A DNA stretch of 64,000 nt from JADCRZ01 sp031399065 (lineage in GTDB: Bacteria > Bacteroidota > Bacteroidia > Chitinophagales > Chitinophagaceae), in contig JANNOM010000009.1 in assembly GCA_031399065.1 (NCBI GenBank), forward strand, positions 1-64,000, given 5' to 3'. A program made the translations under genes and the position numbers. Positions within the stretch are counted from its first letter, which is position 1; every line of letters starts with the position of its first letter. The notes below the pieces were generated by a model. It was given only the letters and a program-made list of their open reading frames with translations, did no database searches and was not told where the DNA came from. This document shows positions 36,828 through 47,248 of the stretch, piece after piece.

Positions 36828-38081
36828 GTGCAGGAAAATAAATTCAGCATTCATGAGGACTGGGCCGTGGTAATTCTTGGCTTCCTGATCATCATTGCCG
36901 CTATCGCAGGTTTTACCTTTACCATACCTGTTTACAATTGGAGCAATGGTAACGAGCTTTTCACGAAGGTATTGTCGTTGCCTAATATCCGCATCATCCT
37001 GATACAACTGCTGATAGTTATGCTGATAGCGGCGGCAGGTGCCTGGCTAACGGGAAAATCGGTAAAACTGTTCCTGGTAGGTTTCCCGGTACTGTACCTG
37101 CTTACGATCATCGCACTCGTTATTGCGGGCAGCAAAGGCGTGCGGGACCTTAACCTGGAAGCAGTGATCGTGAGTTTAACCATTGGACTGCTTATCGGGA
37201 ACCTGACTACGATACCCGCCTGGTTGCGGGCCTCGCTATCCACCGAGTTGTATGTAAAGATCGGCCTGGTGCTGCTCGGTACCGGTGTTATTTTTGGAGA
37301 TATATTAAAAGCAGGTACGCTGGGTCTTATACAGGCATTGCTGGTAGTGGTATCCGTATGGTATTTTGCCTATTGGGTAAGTAAAAAGCTGAAGGTAGAT
37401 GATGAACTCACTATGATGCTTGCCAGTGCCGTTTCCATCTGTGGGGTATCGGCGGCCATCGCCACGGCAGGCGCTATCAAGGGAGATAGTAAAAAACTAT
37501 CCTATGTAATATCGCTCGTACTCATAACGGCTATACCCATGATGATCGCCATGCCTTATATGGCCCGCGCTATGGGTCTTTCGCAGGAAGTAACCGGTGC
37601 ATGGCTGGGTGGTACTATCGACACTACGGGTGCCGTTGCCGCTTCCGGTACTTTAGTGGGCGAGACTGCTCTCAAGATTAGCACGATCGTAAAGTTTTCG
37701 CAGAACGTATTGCTTGGTATAGCGGCCTTCGCTATTTCCCTTTACTGGACATATACAAAACGACCAGCCATAGATGGTATTCCGGAACGTCCTACCCTCA
37801 GCGTTATCTGGGAGCGTTTTCCAAAGTTCGTTCTGGGCTTTATCGCTGCTTCGCTGTTGTTTTCTTTTCTTATAGACCCGGAAACAACCGGCCGCATTAA
37901 AGGCAGTCTCAAGGGATTGCAGTCACTCTGGTTTACGCTGGCTTTTACTAGTATAGGCCTGGAGACTAAATTCAGCGACCTCTTTAAAAATGAAAACCGG
38001 AGGCCGCTGTATGCATTCCTTATCGCGCAGGCATTTAATATCGTTATTACCCTGGTAATCGCCTATTTCCTGTTCCGGTAG
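36828..38081 (+). CDS. YeiH-family putative sulfate exporter
   Basis: A 417-residue membrane protein of the YeiH/UPF0324 (PSE) family, with about 11 hydrophobic spans. Family landmarks are LSTELYVKIGLVLLGTGVIF, ICGVSAAIATAGAIKGDSKK, WLGGTIDTTGAVAASGTLVG and IVKFSQNVLLGIAAFAISLY, and the end GLETKFSDLF. The start is GTG at 36828, four bases after the flavoprotein stop, giving MQENKFSIHEDWAVV. The family name reflects a tentative sulfate-export role that is poorly tested. Pairing with a flavoprotein could mean efflux of an oxidised sulfur compound, but that is only inference. Confidence 0.88.
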   Translation: MQENKFSIHEDWAVVILGFLIIIAAIAGFTFTIPVYNWSNGNELFTKVLSLPNIRIILIQLLIVMLIAAAGAWLTGKSVKLFLVGFPVLYLLTIIALVIAGSKGVRDLNLEAVIVSLTIGLLIGNLTTIPAWLRASLSTELYVKIGLVLLGTGVIFGDILKAGTLGLIQALLVVVSVWYFAYWVSKKLKVDDELTMMLASAVSICGVSAAIATAGAIKGDSKKLSYVISLVLITAIPMMIAMPYMARAMGLSQEVTGAWLGGTIDTTGAVAASGTLVGETALKISTIVKFSQNVLLGIAAFAISLYWTYTKRPAIDGIPERPTLSVIWERFPKFVLGFIAASLLFSFLIDPETTGRIKGSLKGLQSLWFTLAFTSIGLETKFSDLFKNENRRPLYAFLIAQAFNIVITLVIAYFLFR

Positions 38082-38288
38082 GCCATCGCCCATCGGCTTT
38101 TGTTTACCAGATGGAATAGGATATATGTAATATCCCTTAATCGGAGATGTGTATCTGACCGCATAAAACAAATGTGAAAACAATACATAAACATTTGTTT
38201 TGTTACTATTATTTGCGCCTCCGTTTACTTGCGCTTATTATTCTTTTTTACTTTTAATCGTTAATCTTCCCCACCTTTATGGTGAAAT

Positions 38289-39170
38289 ATGAATACTAAA
38301 TTAGTTAACTGGATCTTTTTCGTTCTGTTGAGTTTTATATGGGGAAGCTCATTCATCTTAATGAAAATGAGCAGGCAGGCACTCACCGCACCGCAGATCG
38401 CGGGCCTGCGTATTTTTTCCGCCGGCCTTGTCTTTTTACCCCTGGGTATGCTTTACCTCCGAAAAATTCCCCGAAGTAAATTAGGAATCGTTATTCTCAC
38501 TGGGTTGCTGGGTAATCTTTTTCCTGCTTTCCTGTTTGCCGCCGCCATTATGAAAATAGATAGCTCTCTGGCGGGTATACTCAATTCGCTTACACCTATC
38601 TGCGTAGTTACGATAGGGGCGGTATTTTTCGGAAACCGGATTAAAAAACAGAAGCTAACAGGTGTGCTCATAGGCTTTGCCGGTCTGTGCCTGCTCACCC
38701 TTACGCAAAAGGATATCAGTCTCAATAACCTGAGCTATTCGCTGCTGGTAATACTGGCCACCGTTTCTTATGGCCTTAATGTAAATATTGTAGGCCATTA
38801 TCTCAAAGAGGTAAGCCCCCTGCATGCCACGGCCGTTTCCCTTAGCTTTATGCTGATACCTTCCGGGCTGGCTTTATGGTCGCAACATCTTTTTCGGCTC
38901 AACTTCTCTGATCCTGTTATCTATCATGCCGTTTTTTATACGCTATTACTGGGCATAATAGGAAGTGCCCTGGCTACCTGGCTTTTCTATTCGCTGGTAC
39001 AGCGGGCGGGTGGGCTGTTTGCATCGCTGGTTACCTATGGTATTCCGTTCGTCGCTCTGTTCTGGGGATTTACGGATGGTGAAGATATCACTGTTATTTC
39101 GCTGGCATGTCTCCTGTTGATACTGGGTGGGGTTTTCCTGGCTAACCGTCCGGATACCTCTTCGGGATAA
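38289..39170 (+). CDS. EamA-family DMT transporter
   Basis: A 293-residue membrane protein of the drug/metabolite transporter superfamily with about ten spans in two EamA repeats. The first repeat opens with FVLLSFIWGSSFILMKMSRQ and contains SLAGILNSLTPICVVTIGAV. The second contains LATWLFYSLVQRAGGLFASL and ends LLLILGGVFLANRP. Such proteins export small metabolites, but the substrate is not readable from sequence. Start ATG 38289, with a 207-bp A+T-rich upstream region, so it is likely transcribed on its own. Confidence 0.88.
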   Translation: MNTKLVNWIFFVLLSFIWGSSFILMKMSRQALTAPQIAGLRIFSAGLVFLPLGMLYLRKIPRSKLGIVILTGLLGNLFPAFLFAAAIMKIDSSLAGILNSLTPICVVTIGAVFFGNRIKKQKLTGVLIGFAGLCLLTLTQKDISLNNLSYSLLVILATVSYGLNVNIVGHYLKEVSPLHATAVSLSFMLIPSGLALWSQHLFRLNFSDPVIYHAVFYTLLLGIIGSALATWLFYSLVQRAGGLFASLVTYGIPFVALFWGFTDGEDITVISLACLLLILGGVFLANRPDTSSG

Positions 39171-39227
39171 ATTATTAATCAGGTCCGACAAACAGGAAAT
39201 ACGTTATATTTATGTAAACAAATCAAC

Positions 39228-39605
39228 ATGGAACCAATCAATCCCCGGTCTTACATGGGTACGGAAGAGCCTTCTCTTTATATGCCAACTCCCGACGAAA
39301 AAACCCTGGCTATTCTGGCGCATATACTTACTATCATTTCTTCGTTTTTAGCTCCGCTTATTATCTATCTTATTAAAAAAGACGATTCACCCTACGTGGC
39401 AGCGCATGCCAAAGAGTCGCTTAATTTCCAGATCACGGTATTTATCTGTTACGTTGTTAGTGCCTTATTGATATTAGTGCTGATAGGTTTGATAATGATC
39501 TGGGCGATCGGCATAGCAACGCTGATACTCGTTATAATTGCCACCATCAAAGCCAGTGAAAATAAAATGTACAGGTATCCGTTTAATTTCAGGCTCATAA
39601 AGTAA
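39228..39605 (+). CDS. DUF4870 membrane protein
   Basis: A 125-residue protein of the DUF4870 (Tic20-like) family. Three hydrophobic segments are visible: about 27-49 (TLAILAHILTIISSFLAPLI), 66-92 (FQITVFICYVVSALLILVLI) and 93-108. The signature loop KKDDSPYVAAHAKESLNFQI between spans 1 and 2 is diagnostic. Function is unknown. Start ATG 39228 just after a 57-bp gap from the transporter gene. It precedes the hybrid sensor gene by 76 bp in the same direction, but nothing suggests a functional link. Confidence 0.87.
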   Translation: MEPINPRSYMGTEEPSLYMPTPDEKTLAILAHILTIISSFLAPLIIYLIKKDDSPYVAAHAKESLNFQITVFICYVVSALLILVLIGLIMIWAIGIATLILVIIATIKASENKMYRYPFNFRLIK

Positions 39606-39681
39606 CCCAGCTTTTATCGGTTAGCGGCATCAGAAGTAAAAACTTATATTTGTATATCAGCCAACTGCCGATTGCACATAT

Positions 39682-42600
39682 ATGTTTATGATAGCCATGC
39701 CCTACAATTGTACATTAAGCTTTGTTATTTTTAAGATACCTGTATCACTGATTGCCGGAATACTCTGGATTTCGTCCGCAGTGGGCCAGCAACCTGCTTT
39801 CAGCTTCGATCATTTCACGGTTGAAAATGGCCTTTCTCAAAACGGCGTTCTATCTATCGCACAGGACAAAACAGGCTTCATGTGGTTTGGTACCCGCGAT
39901 GGTTTAAACAAGTTCGATGGGGTAAACTTCAGGGTTTACAGGAACAGTCCCTCGTCTCCTGACCTTCTGACTTCTCACTATGAAGTGAACGCCCTTTTTT
40001 GCGACAGCAAGGGAAGGATGTGGGCTGGTACAGAAAATGGCGTCAATTTATACCGGCCGGATGCAGATTCTTTTATTCATTACCTGAACAACCCGTTCCG
40101 TAGAAATGGTATAGGCGGCTCCACCATCCGTTGCATTTACGAAGACAGGGAAGGGGTGATGTGGTTCGGTACAGATAGCGGGCTGAACAGAATGACCGTT
40201 TCCGGTAGGTTCGAGCATTACAATATGATAGCCGTGAGGGAGCAGGTGTATGGAAATAACCGGATAAAAGCTATTTGCCAGGATAGCCAGGGATATATAT
40301 GGGTGGGTACCGGTAAGGGTTTATTCCGGATGTATTTTTCGAACGGCCGCTACCGGGTAAAGTCGTATTTATCGGTTAAAAATGATCCTGCCAGTTTGCC
40401 CGACAACGATATCACCACTATTGCGGAAGACCGCAATCATAATATATGGATCGGTACCCACCTGGGTGGTATTGCCATGCTCGATAAGGCAAAGGGTACC
40501 TTCAGGAGTTTTGCTGCCAATGGCACGGCCAATAGCCTGGGAAGTAATGTGGTGCGAAAAATAATTGTGCATCGGGACGGAAATTTATGGATCGCAACGT
40601 TGAAAGGTATCAGCATTTATAATACTGTAACCCGCAGTTTTCAGAACCTGAAATATGATCCTGCCGATCCGGCCGGTCTTAATCAAAACTCCATATATAA
40701 TCTTTTCCAGGATTCGGCCGGGTCGGTATGGGCAGGCACTTATTTTGGGGGCATTAACGTAGCGTATGCCAGTACCACCAGGTTCCGGGTGTTCAAAAGC
40801 AGCTCTGTAACGAATAGTATCAGCGGAAATATCATCAGGCCTATCGCTGAAGACGGTGAAGGCAATATCTGGATAGGTACAGAAGGGGAGGGATTAAACC
40901 GTTATAACCGGGAAACAGGCAGCTTTACTTCTTTTAAACATAAAGCCAACGATCAGCGCACGCTTAGTTCCAATCTCGTAAAAGCCCTGGCTGTAGGCAA
41001 AAACGGCGATATATGGGTGGGCACGCATGAAGGAGGTATCGATCTTTACAATCCCTCGGTTGGCATCTTTAAACATTATCCGCTGGCATCTTTCAGCGTC
41101 ATGCCTTTTGTAGTGGCGAGTGTAAGCTGCCTGCTCTTCGACAGCCAGCAACGTTTGTGGGCGGGAATAGTAGGCCAGGGCTTATTTACATACGATAAAT
41201 CATCCGGCTCATTTATTTCCGTTAACGGAAATAACGGCAGCGGCCAGTCCATAGCCATGAATGTAAAATACCTGTTCGAGGACAGGCAGGGAAATTTATG
41301 GATAGTAGCGGAAGAAGGTTTGTTTTGCCGCCGCAACGGGCAATCATCATTTATACGTTTCACCCGTAAAGACTATCCTGAGCTTGTTTCGGAAAATATT
41401 AATTGCGTGCAACAGGATGCCTCCGGTAATATATGGCTGGGTACGTATGACGCAGGACTTTTAAAATACGAACCAGCCAGCGGTCATTTTACGGCGTTTG
41501 GAATAAAAGAGGGACTGCCGGGAAATAATATCGTCGGCATCCTGGAAGATGAGGAAGGATACCTCTGGCTATCCACCGCCTACGGTCTCTGCAGGTTCAA
41601 CGTTAAGACCGCTAACACATACACTAAGCTCGACGGACTTCCGGGAAATACATTCAACTATAACTCATTTTTCAGGGACAGTAAAGGAATCATGTATTTC
41701 GGCGGCTACAACGGGCTGGTCAGTTTTTATCCTGGTGAAATACGGAAGAACAACATATCGCCCCGTATCGTGTTTACCGGCCTCCGTCTCCTGAATGAAC
41801 CGGTACGCATACAAGATGATACGAAACTGCTTACTAAAAACATCCATATAACCGATGAAATCAATTTCCGGTATAACCAGAATATTTTTACCATCGACTT
41901 TGCAGCATTGAATTATATCAAATCGAGGAAAAACCGCTATGCTTACAAGCTGGAAGGTGCCGAGCGGGAATGGAACTATTCCAGCAGGCCTTCCGCTACG
42001 TACACCAACCTGCCCCCGGGTGACTATGTATTGCTGGTAAAAGCAGCCAATAATGATGGTGTCTGGAACCATGAAGCAGCCAGGATGTCGCTTATCATTC
42101 ATCCTCCTTTCTGGAAAACCTGGTGGGCTTATTCGCTTTATACACTCTTACTGGCGGGGTTGCTTTATTACCTGTTTCAGTTTATACTGATGCGGGCTTC
42201 ACTTAAAAGAGAACTCGAACTGGATAAACTGAAGCTGGAATTCTTTACGTACGTATCGCACGAAATCCGCACCCCGCTTACGCTGATCGTGGGGCCTCTG
42301 GAAGAACTGGTGCGTTACACTCAGGGAAACGTTTTTCTTCATCAGAAACTGATGCTGGTAAAAAATAACGCAGGCAGGATGGACCGCCTCGTAAATGAAC
42401 TGCTGGATTTCCGTAAAGTGGAATCCGGCAAAATGAACCTTAGGGTATCAGGAAGTGATATCGTTTCGTTTCTTCAGGATATTTACCTGTCTTTCCAATA
42501 CCTGGCCAACGGCCGCGGGATCGATTACCGCCTGATCTGTCGCGAAGAAAATATTCATTTATTCTTCGACAAAGTGCAAATGGAAAAAGTGATATATAAC

Positions 42601-43797
42601 CTTTTGTCGAATGCCTTTAAAGCGGTTCCCGACAAGGGGTACGTATACCTGGCAGTGGAAAGAAAAGGACCAGGCAAAGTGCGTATCAGCGTTACGGATA
42701 ATGGAAAAGGTATTCCGGAAGAATACCGGAGTAAATTATTCACTGACTTCTTCCAGGTGGAGGATGGCAAAAACCGGGACCAGGGAACCGGTATCGGGCT
42801 GGCATTAGCCAAAAAAATAGTGCAGCTTCATCATGGTGAAATATGCCTGGAAACTGCTCCGGCCGCAAACGGACAGCCGGGAAATACCTGCTTCAGCGTA
42901 TACCTGGATACCGGGAATGAACATTTTGAAAGTACTGAAATACTTATCGGCAGCCCGGATACTCCGGATGAAACACTTGAAACTGCACCGGCGGAAGCAA
43001 ACCCGGATGAGCTGGTTATGTCTGAAGAAGCTGGAGTGCTTTCCGAAAGTAAGCCACTCGTATTGGTTGCGGAGGACAATCCGGAGCTTCGGAGCTTTAT
43101 AATGCAATCTCTCAAGCCCTTTTACCTGGTGATGGAGGCCCGGAACGGTCTCGAAGCCTGGGAACTGGCCATCGAACACATACCCGACCTGATGATAAGT
43201 GATGTGATGATGCCGGAAATGGACGGACTGGAGCTTTGCCGCCTTATAAAAGCCGATGATAGAACCAGCCATGTCCCCTTCGTCATGCTTACCGCCCGGG
43301 CGGGGTTTGTGCATGAAGTGGACGGACTTACAACAGGGGCCGATTTGTACCTTACCAAACCATTCAGTCCCCGCATTCTTCAGCTGAATATAGCCAACCT
43401 GCTGGCACTCCGTGAAAAGATGCGCCTGAAATTCAGCCGGCAGTTGATGCTCGAATCCTCTGGCATATCGCTGGACTCTTCCGAGGAGGATTTTGTGCAA
43501 AGGCTGCTGAAAATAATTGAAACCCACCTCAACCACCCGGAATTCGGGGTACACGAATTGGCCGCGCAGGTATATATGAGTACTCCAATACTCTATAAAA
43601 AAGTAAAAGCCCTTACGGGGATGTCGGTCAACAATTTCATAAAATCAATCCGTTTAAAAAAGGCAGCACAGCTTCTTTCCCGGAAAAATCTTACTGTAAG
43701 TGAGGTGGCATTTGAAGTGGGTTTTAACGATACCCGGTACTTCAGCCAGGAATTCCGGAAACAATTTGGCATGGTACCTTCTGCATATAAGGGGTAG
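39682..43797 (+). CDS. Hybrid two-component system sensor/regulator (HTCS)
   Basis: A 1371-residue one-protein signalling system that senses an oligosaccharide in the periplasm and activates the adjacent polysaccharide-utilisation locus. After an N-terminal signal/anchor comes a large periplasmic sensor of repeated reg_prop units forming beta-propellers (about 35-690; WFGTRDGLNKF and WIGTHLGG units). Then a Y_Y_Y domain (about 740-812) and a membrane span at about 814-836. The HisKA domain has H860 in SHEIRTPLT, then a HATPase_c domain (NLLSNAFKA, DNGKGIPEE, GTGIGLALAK). A receiver domain has D1174 in SDVMMPEMDG, and a C-terminal AraC-type helix-turn-helix domain covers about 1265-1371. All key phosphorelay residues are intact. 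It sits 231 bp before the SusC gene of its presumed target operon. Confidence 0.95.
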   Translation: MFMIAMPYNCTLSFVIFKIPVSLIAGILWISSAVGQQPAFSFDHFTVENGLSQNGVLSIAQDKTGFMWFGTRDGLNKFDGVNFRVYRNSPSSPDLLTSHYEVNALFCDSKGRMWAGTENGVNLYRPDADSFIHYLNNPFRRNGIGGSTIRCIYEDREGVMWFGTDSGLNRMTVSGRFEHYNMIAVREQVYGNNRIKAICQDSQGYIWVGTGKGLFRMYFSNGRYRVKSYLSVKNDPASLPDNDITTIAEDRNHNIWIGTHLGGIAMLDKAKGTFRSFAANGTANSLGSNVVRKIIVHRDGNLWIATLKGISIYNTVTRSFQNLKYDPADPAGLNQNSIYNLFQDSAGSVWAGTYFGGINVAYASTTRFRVFKSSSVTNSISGNIIRPIAEDGEGNIWIGTEGEGLNRYNRETGSFTSFKHKANDQRTLSSNLVKALAVGKNGDIWVGTHEGGIDLYNPSVGIFKHYPLASFSVMPFVVASVSCLLFDSQQRLWAGIVGQGLFTYDKSSGSFISVNGNNGSGQSIAMNVKYLFEDRQGNLWIVAEEGLFCRRNGQSSFIRFTRKDYPELVSENINCVQQDASGNIWLGTYDAGLLKYEPASGHFTAFGIKEGLPGNNIVGILEDEEGYLWLSTAYGLCRFNVKTANTYTKLDGLPGNTFNYNSFFRDSKGIMYFGGYNGLVSFYPGEIRKNNISPRIVFTGLRLLNEPVRIQDDTKLLTKNIHITDEINFRYNQNIFTIDFAALNYIKSRKNRYAYKLEGAEREWNYSSRPSATYTNLPPGDYVLLVKAANNDGVWNHEAARMSLIIHPPFWKTWWAYSLYTLLLAGLLYYLFQFILMRASLKRELELDKLKLEFFTYVSHEIRTPLTLIVGPLEELVRYTQGNVFLHQKLMLVKNNAGRMDRLVNELLDFRKVESGKMNLRVSGSDIVSFLQDIYLSFQYLANGRGIDYRLICREENIHLFFDKVQMEKVIYNLLSNAFKAVPDKGYVYLAVERKGPGKVRISVTDNGKGIPEEYRSKLFTDFFQVEDGKNRDQGTGIGLALAKKIVQLHHGEICLETAPAANGQPGNTCFSVYLDTGNEHFESTEILIGSPDTPDETLETAPAEANPDELVMSEEAGVLSESKPLVLVAEDNPELRSFIMQSLKPFYLVMEARNGLEAWELAIEHIPDLMISDVMMPEMDGLELCRLIKADDRTSHVPFVMLTARAGFVHEVDGLTTGADLYLTKPFSPRILQLNIANLLALREKMRLKFSRQLMLESSGISLDSSEEDFVQRLLKIIETHLNHPEFGVHELAAQVYMSTPILYKKVKALTGMSVNNFIKSIRLKKAAQLLSRKNLTVSEVAFEVGFNDTRYFSQEFRKQFGMVPSAYKG

Positions 43798-44028
43798 TCA
43801 AAATAAAATTCATTGATAATCAGCTACTTATGTAGATGTTTACAATTTTCCAACGTATCGTTTAAGATTCTCACGGTGCCTTTACCTGCTTAACTCCGAT
43901 TTTTGTTTCAACGATTCGTAAGTCATTTAACAGGAATAATGACGATGCTTTTATAACCATTGCAAGAGCTCGTTAGAAAATGATGATTCGATGGTTTGAA
44001 TGTTTGTCAACTAAAATCAACTGGCTGT
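43798..44028 (+). promoter_or_regulatory. Promoter region of the third polysaccharide-utilisation locus
   Basis: This 231-bp gap between the sensor gene and SusC should hold the promoter and the binding site of the sensor's AraC domain. A pair of imperfect repeats, CAACGTATCGTTT at 43852-43864 and CAACGATTCGTAA at 43910-43922, is the best candidate site, but the match is weak. No terminator hairpin was found after the sensor gene. Confidence 0.35.
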
Positions 44029-47000
44029 ATGAAAAAATTTGTAAGTCTTGCGTTCGTAAGGCCATTCATCTGCAGAATGTGCTGTTTTCTCCTTTTTTCT
44101 TTTGTTAATTCCAGTGCGTTACAATTACTTGCACAACCGGCACCGAAAGGACCTATCGTAGTTTCCGGTGTTGTGCAATCTCCGCAGGGAGATGCCCTTG
44201 AGGGGGTATCCGTTACGCTTAAGGGCACCAAAACGGCTACGCTTACCAACAAGGAAGGGCGTTACAATATCAGGGTACCTTCTAGGTCATCCGTCCTGGT
44301 ATTTTCGTCGGTAGGCTTTACAGAGCAGCAAAAAACAGTGGGTTCGGAAACTTCCATCACAATCATTCTTTCATCGACTACTTCCGACCTGGACGATGTG
44401 GTGGTAATCGGGTATGGTACTGCCATCAGAAAGGATCTTACAGGATCCGTAGGTAAAGTATCCGTGGCCGATCTGCAGAAGGCTCCGGTTCGTTCTTTTG
44501 AAGAAGCACTGGCAGGAAGGGTAGCCGGTGTACAGGTCAGTTCCGGCGATGGTCAGCCCGGAGACCCGCTGAACATAGTTATACGCGGTAACAGTTCTCT
44601 CACCAACAGCAATGCTCCATTGTATGTGATCGATGGATTTCCCATTGAAAACCCTGATAACAATGCATTGAACCCGGCCGATATAGAATCCATCGATGTA
44701 CTGAGAGATGCTTCTGCCACAGCTATTTACGGTTCACGTGGATCCAACGGCGTAGTAATTATTACAACGAAAAAGGGAAGAATAGGCGAACCTGTGGTGA
44801 CCTACAATGGCTACTATGCCAATTCTATTGTTACCAGCAGGGTGAAATTGATGGATACCTATGAATTCCTGAGACTGCAAAGGGAGATCAATCCTGCTTT
44901 TGTAGATACAACGTACCTGAAGGGCGGAAAAGACTTGGAAAGCTTTCGGGGTGCACCCGGGCTCGATTTCCAGGACCAGCTTTTCCAGACGGCACCTTTC
45001 TGGAACCATTATATCTCGGTTAGCGGCGGAACAGATAAAACCAAATATAGTATCTCAGGTTCACTTACCGACCAGGACGGTATCATCGTTGCGAGCGGGT
45101 TCGACCGCAGGCAGGGAAGAATCAGTCTGGAACAGAAAGTAAATAATAAACTAAAGATATTTGTCAACGCTAATTACGCGGATACCCGTCAGTTTGGAAC
45201 AACTCCCCGTGAACAGACTTCTACTACGGGAGGGAATGATATACAGTTCAATCTTTTGCAGAATGTATGGACCTATCGCCCAGTCAATAGTTCGGGTGTT
45301 TTGGACGATATTCTTGATCAGTTCCTCGACCAGGAAGATGGCAATGCTCCCGGTAACCGGGTAAATCCGCTTTCTTCCGCCAGAAATGAGTACAACGTCA
45401 GCGCCAGGGGTAATTTCAGTGCCAATGGTTATGCGGACTATGCTTTCGACAAATATCTTTCCCTACGCGTAACCGGCGGTGTGGTAGTAGACAGGAGAAG
45501 AAATGAAAACTTCAACAATACCGGAACCAGGGCGGGGAGTCCGCTCACGCAGCAGGGCCGAGACAATGGCCCCAACGGAAGGGTGGATAATTCCATCAGC
45601 AATAACTTTTCACTGGAGGGCATTCTTACTTATAAAAGGAAATTCAATAAGCACGAGCTAACGGCACAGGGTATCTATTCACAGCAGGACTTCCGGTCAA
45701 GTGCCACTGGTATTAGTGCTAACCGGGTACCCAATGAAAAGCTGGGTATTTCTGGCCTGGATGAAGGGCAGATAACTGGTTACAGAAGCAGCTCGTCGCA
45801 GAACTCGCTATTAAGTTATGGCGGCAGGATAAACTATATATTTGACAACAGATATGTATTTAATTCGAATTTCAGGGCCGATGGTTCTTCCAAGTTTCCT
45901 ACTGGCGGAAAATGGGGTTATTTCCCCTCCGCAGGGTTTGCATGGAAGCTGAGCGAGGAGCGCTTTATGAAGAAAGTACAGTTTGTATCCGATGTTAAAC
46001 TCTCCTTGGCTGCCGGAACATCCGGAAACAACAGAATCGGGGATTTTGCCTACCTGCCAAATATCGTTACCAATAACAGCGGTGCTTATGCGACTTTTGG
46101 AAATACGCTGGTTCAGGGGTTTTTCCCTAGTTCTGTGGGAAATGATAAATTGAAATGGGAAAAAACCACTTCATACAATGCAGGGCTCGAATTCTCTTTA
46201 CTCAACGGAAAGATATATACCACGCTGGAATATTATCAGAAGAACACGAGCGATCTTCTACTCAGCGCACCTTTCCCTACCAGCAGCGGGTTTAGCAGCG
46301 GGGTGATCAATATCGGAAAAACACAGAATTCCGGAGTGGAGCTTTCCATATCAGCCAATACATTTAAGTCAAGAAATTTTAGCTGGAACAGCAGTTTCAA
46401 TATTTCTTTTAATCGAAACAAGCTGGTTGGTTTGGTAGACGGTACAGACAACATCGGCAGTTTCCCCGGTTTCACAGATGCCTTTCGCTTCAATGGTTAT
46501 ATCGCACGTATCGATTATCCTATAGCCCAGTTCTATGGATTTATCTTTGACGGCAATTATCAGTATGCCGATTTCGATCGGTTACCCAGTGGCGGCTACG
46601 CACTTAAAAATGAAATAGCTGCACCTAATGGGGGACTGGTTAACCTTTTACGCACAAATGTGCAGCCCGGTGATCCGAAATACAGAGATATTAATGGCGA
46701 TGGATTAATAGATGATAACGATCAGACGGTGATCGGAAACCCTAATCCCGTGCATACCGGTGGCCTGAACAATAATTTTACTTATAAGAATTTCGATCTG
46801 AATGTATTCTTTCAATGGTCTGTTGGCAATGAAGCTCTTAATGCCAACCGCCTGTTCCTGGAGCGCGTAACGGGGCTAGGTGTTAACCAGTTTGCTTCTT
46901 ATGCAGACAGGTGGACACCCGACAACCCAAGCAATTATGCTTCGAGGGTATTAGCGGGAGGAACGAATGTATGGAGCAGCCGTATAATTGAAGATGCTTC

Positions 47001-47238
47001 TTACCTGCGCCTGAAAACGGTGGCTATCGGATATAACATTCCCAACAAGTATTTGAGAAAGATCGGATTGAAATCGTGCCGGGTATATTCTTCCGCGCAA
47101 AACCTGATCACCTGGACCAAATATTCGGGGCCAGATCCGGAAGTGTCTACTAAAGGATTCGGGCTTACTCCCGCATTCGACTTTTCTCCATATCCCCGAT
47201 CGCTTACTTATACGTTCGGATTGAATCTAACACTTTAA
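44029..47238 (+). CDS. SusC-family TonB-dependent outer-membrane receptor
   Basis: A 1069-residue SusC/RagA importer, first gene of the third polysaccharide-utilisation operon. A signal peptide is followed by a carboxypeptidase-like domain at about 46-120 (VSGVVQSPQGDALEGVSVTL, then TLTNKEGRYNIRV). The SusC motif DLDDVVVIGYGTAIRKDLTG lies near 120-140, then the plug (VIRGNSSLTNSNAPLYVIDG; SATAIYGSRGSNGVVIITTK) and the barrel ending FGLNLTL. There is no STN domain, in keeping with control by a hybrid two-component system rather than sigma/FecR. The frame opens at a TTG at 43996; ATG 44029 directly before MKKFVSLAFVRP is the better start. SusD follows after 10 bases. Confidence 0.94.
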   Translation: MKKFVSLAFVRPFICRMCCFLLFSFVNSSALQLLAQPAPKGPIVVSGVVQSPQGDALEGVSVTLKGTKTATLTNKEGRYNIRVPSRSSVLVFSSVGFTEQQKTVGSETSITIILSSTTSDLDDVVVIGYGTAIRKDLTGSVGKVSVADLQKAPVRSFEEALAGRVAGVQVSSGDGQPGDPLNIVIRGNSSLTNSNAPLYVIDGFPIENPDNNALNPADIESIDVLRDASATAIYGSRGSNGVVIITTKKGRIGEPVVTYNGYYANSIVTSRVKLMDTYEFLRLQREINPAFVDTTYLKGGKDLESFRGAPGLDFQDQLFQTAPFWNHYISVSGGTDKTKYSISGSLTDQDGIIVASGFDRRQGRISLEQKVNNKLKIFVNANYADTRQFGTTPREQTSTTGGNDIQFNLLQNVWTYRPVNSSGVLDDILDQFLDQEDGNAPGNRVNPLSSARNEYNVSARGNFSANGYADYAFDKYLSLRVTGGVVVDRRRNENFNNTGTRAGSPLTQQGRDNGPNGRVDNSISNNFSLEGILTYKRKFNKHELTAQGIYSQQDFRSSATGISANRVPNEKLGISGLDEGQITGYRSSSSQNSLLSYGGRINYIFDNRYVFNSNFRADGSSKFPTGGKWGYFPSAGFAWKLSEERFMKKVQFVSDVKLSLAAGTSGNNRIGDFAYLPNIVTNNSGAYATFGNTLVQGFFPSSVGNDKLKWEKTTSYNAGLEFSLLNGKIYTTLEYYQKNTSDLLLSAPFPTSSGFSSGVINIGKTQNSGVELSISANTFKSRNFSWNSSFNISFNRNKLVGLVDGTDNIGSFPGFTDAFRFNGYIARIDYPIAQFYGFIFDGNYQYADFDRLPSGGYALKNEIAAPNGGLVNLLRTNVQPGDPKYRDINGDGLIDDNDQTVIGNPNPVHTGGLNNNFTYKNFDLNVFFQWSVGNEALNANRLFLERVTGLGVNQFASYADRWTPDNPSNYASRVLAGGTNVWSSRIIEDASYLRLKTVAIGYNIPNKYLRKIGLKSCRVYSSAQNLITWTKYSGPDPEVSTKGFGLTPAFDFSPYPRSLTYTFGLNLTL

Positions 47239-47248
47239 AAAAGAAAGT

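Noticed and set aside
42805..43554. 249-residue minus-strand open frame inside the hybrid sensor gene
   Set aside because: It is antisense to the intact kinase, receiver and AraC coding region; its length reflects codon bias of the real gene, and no domain is visible.
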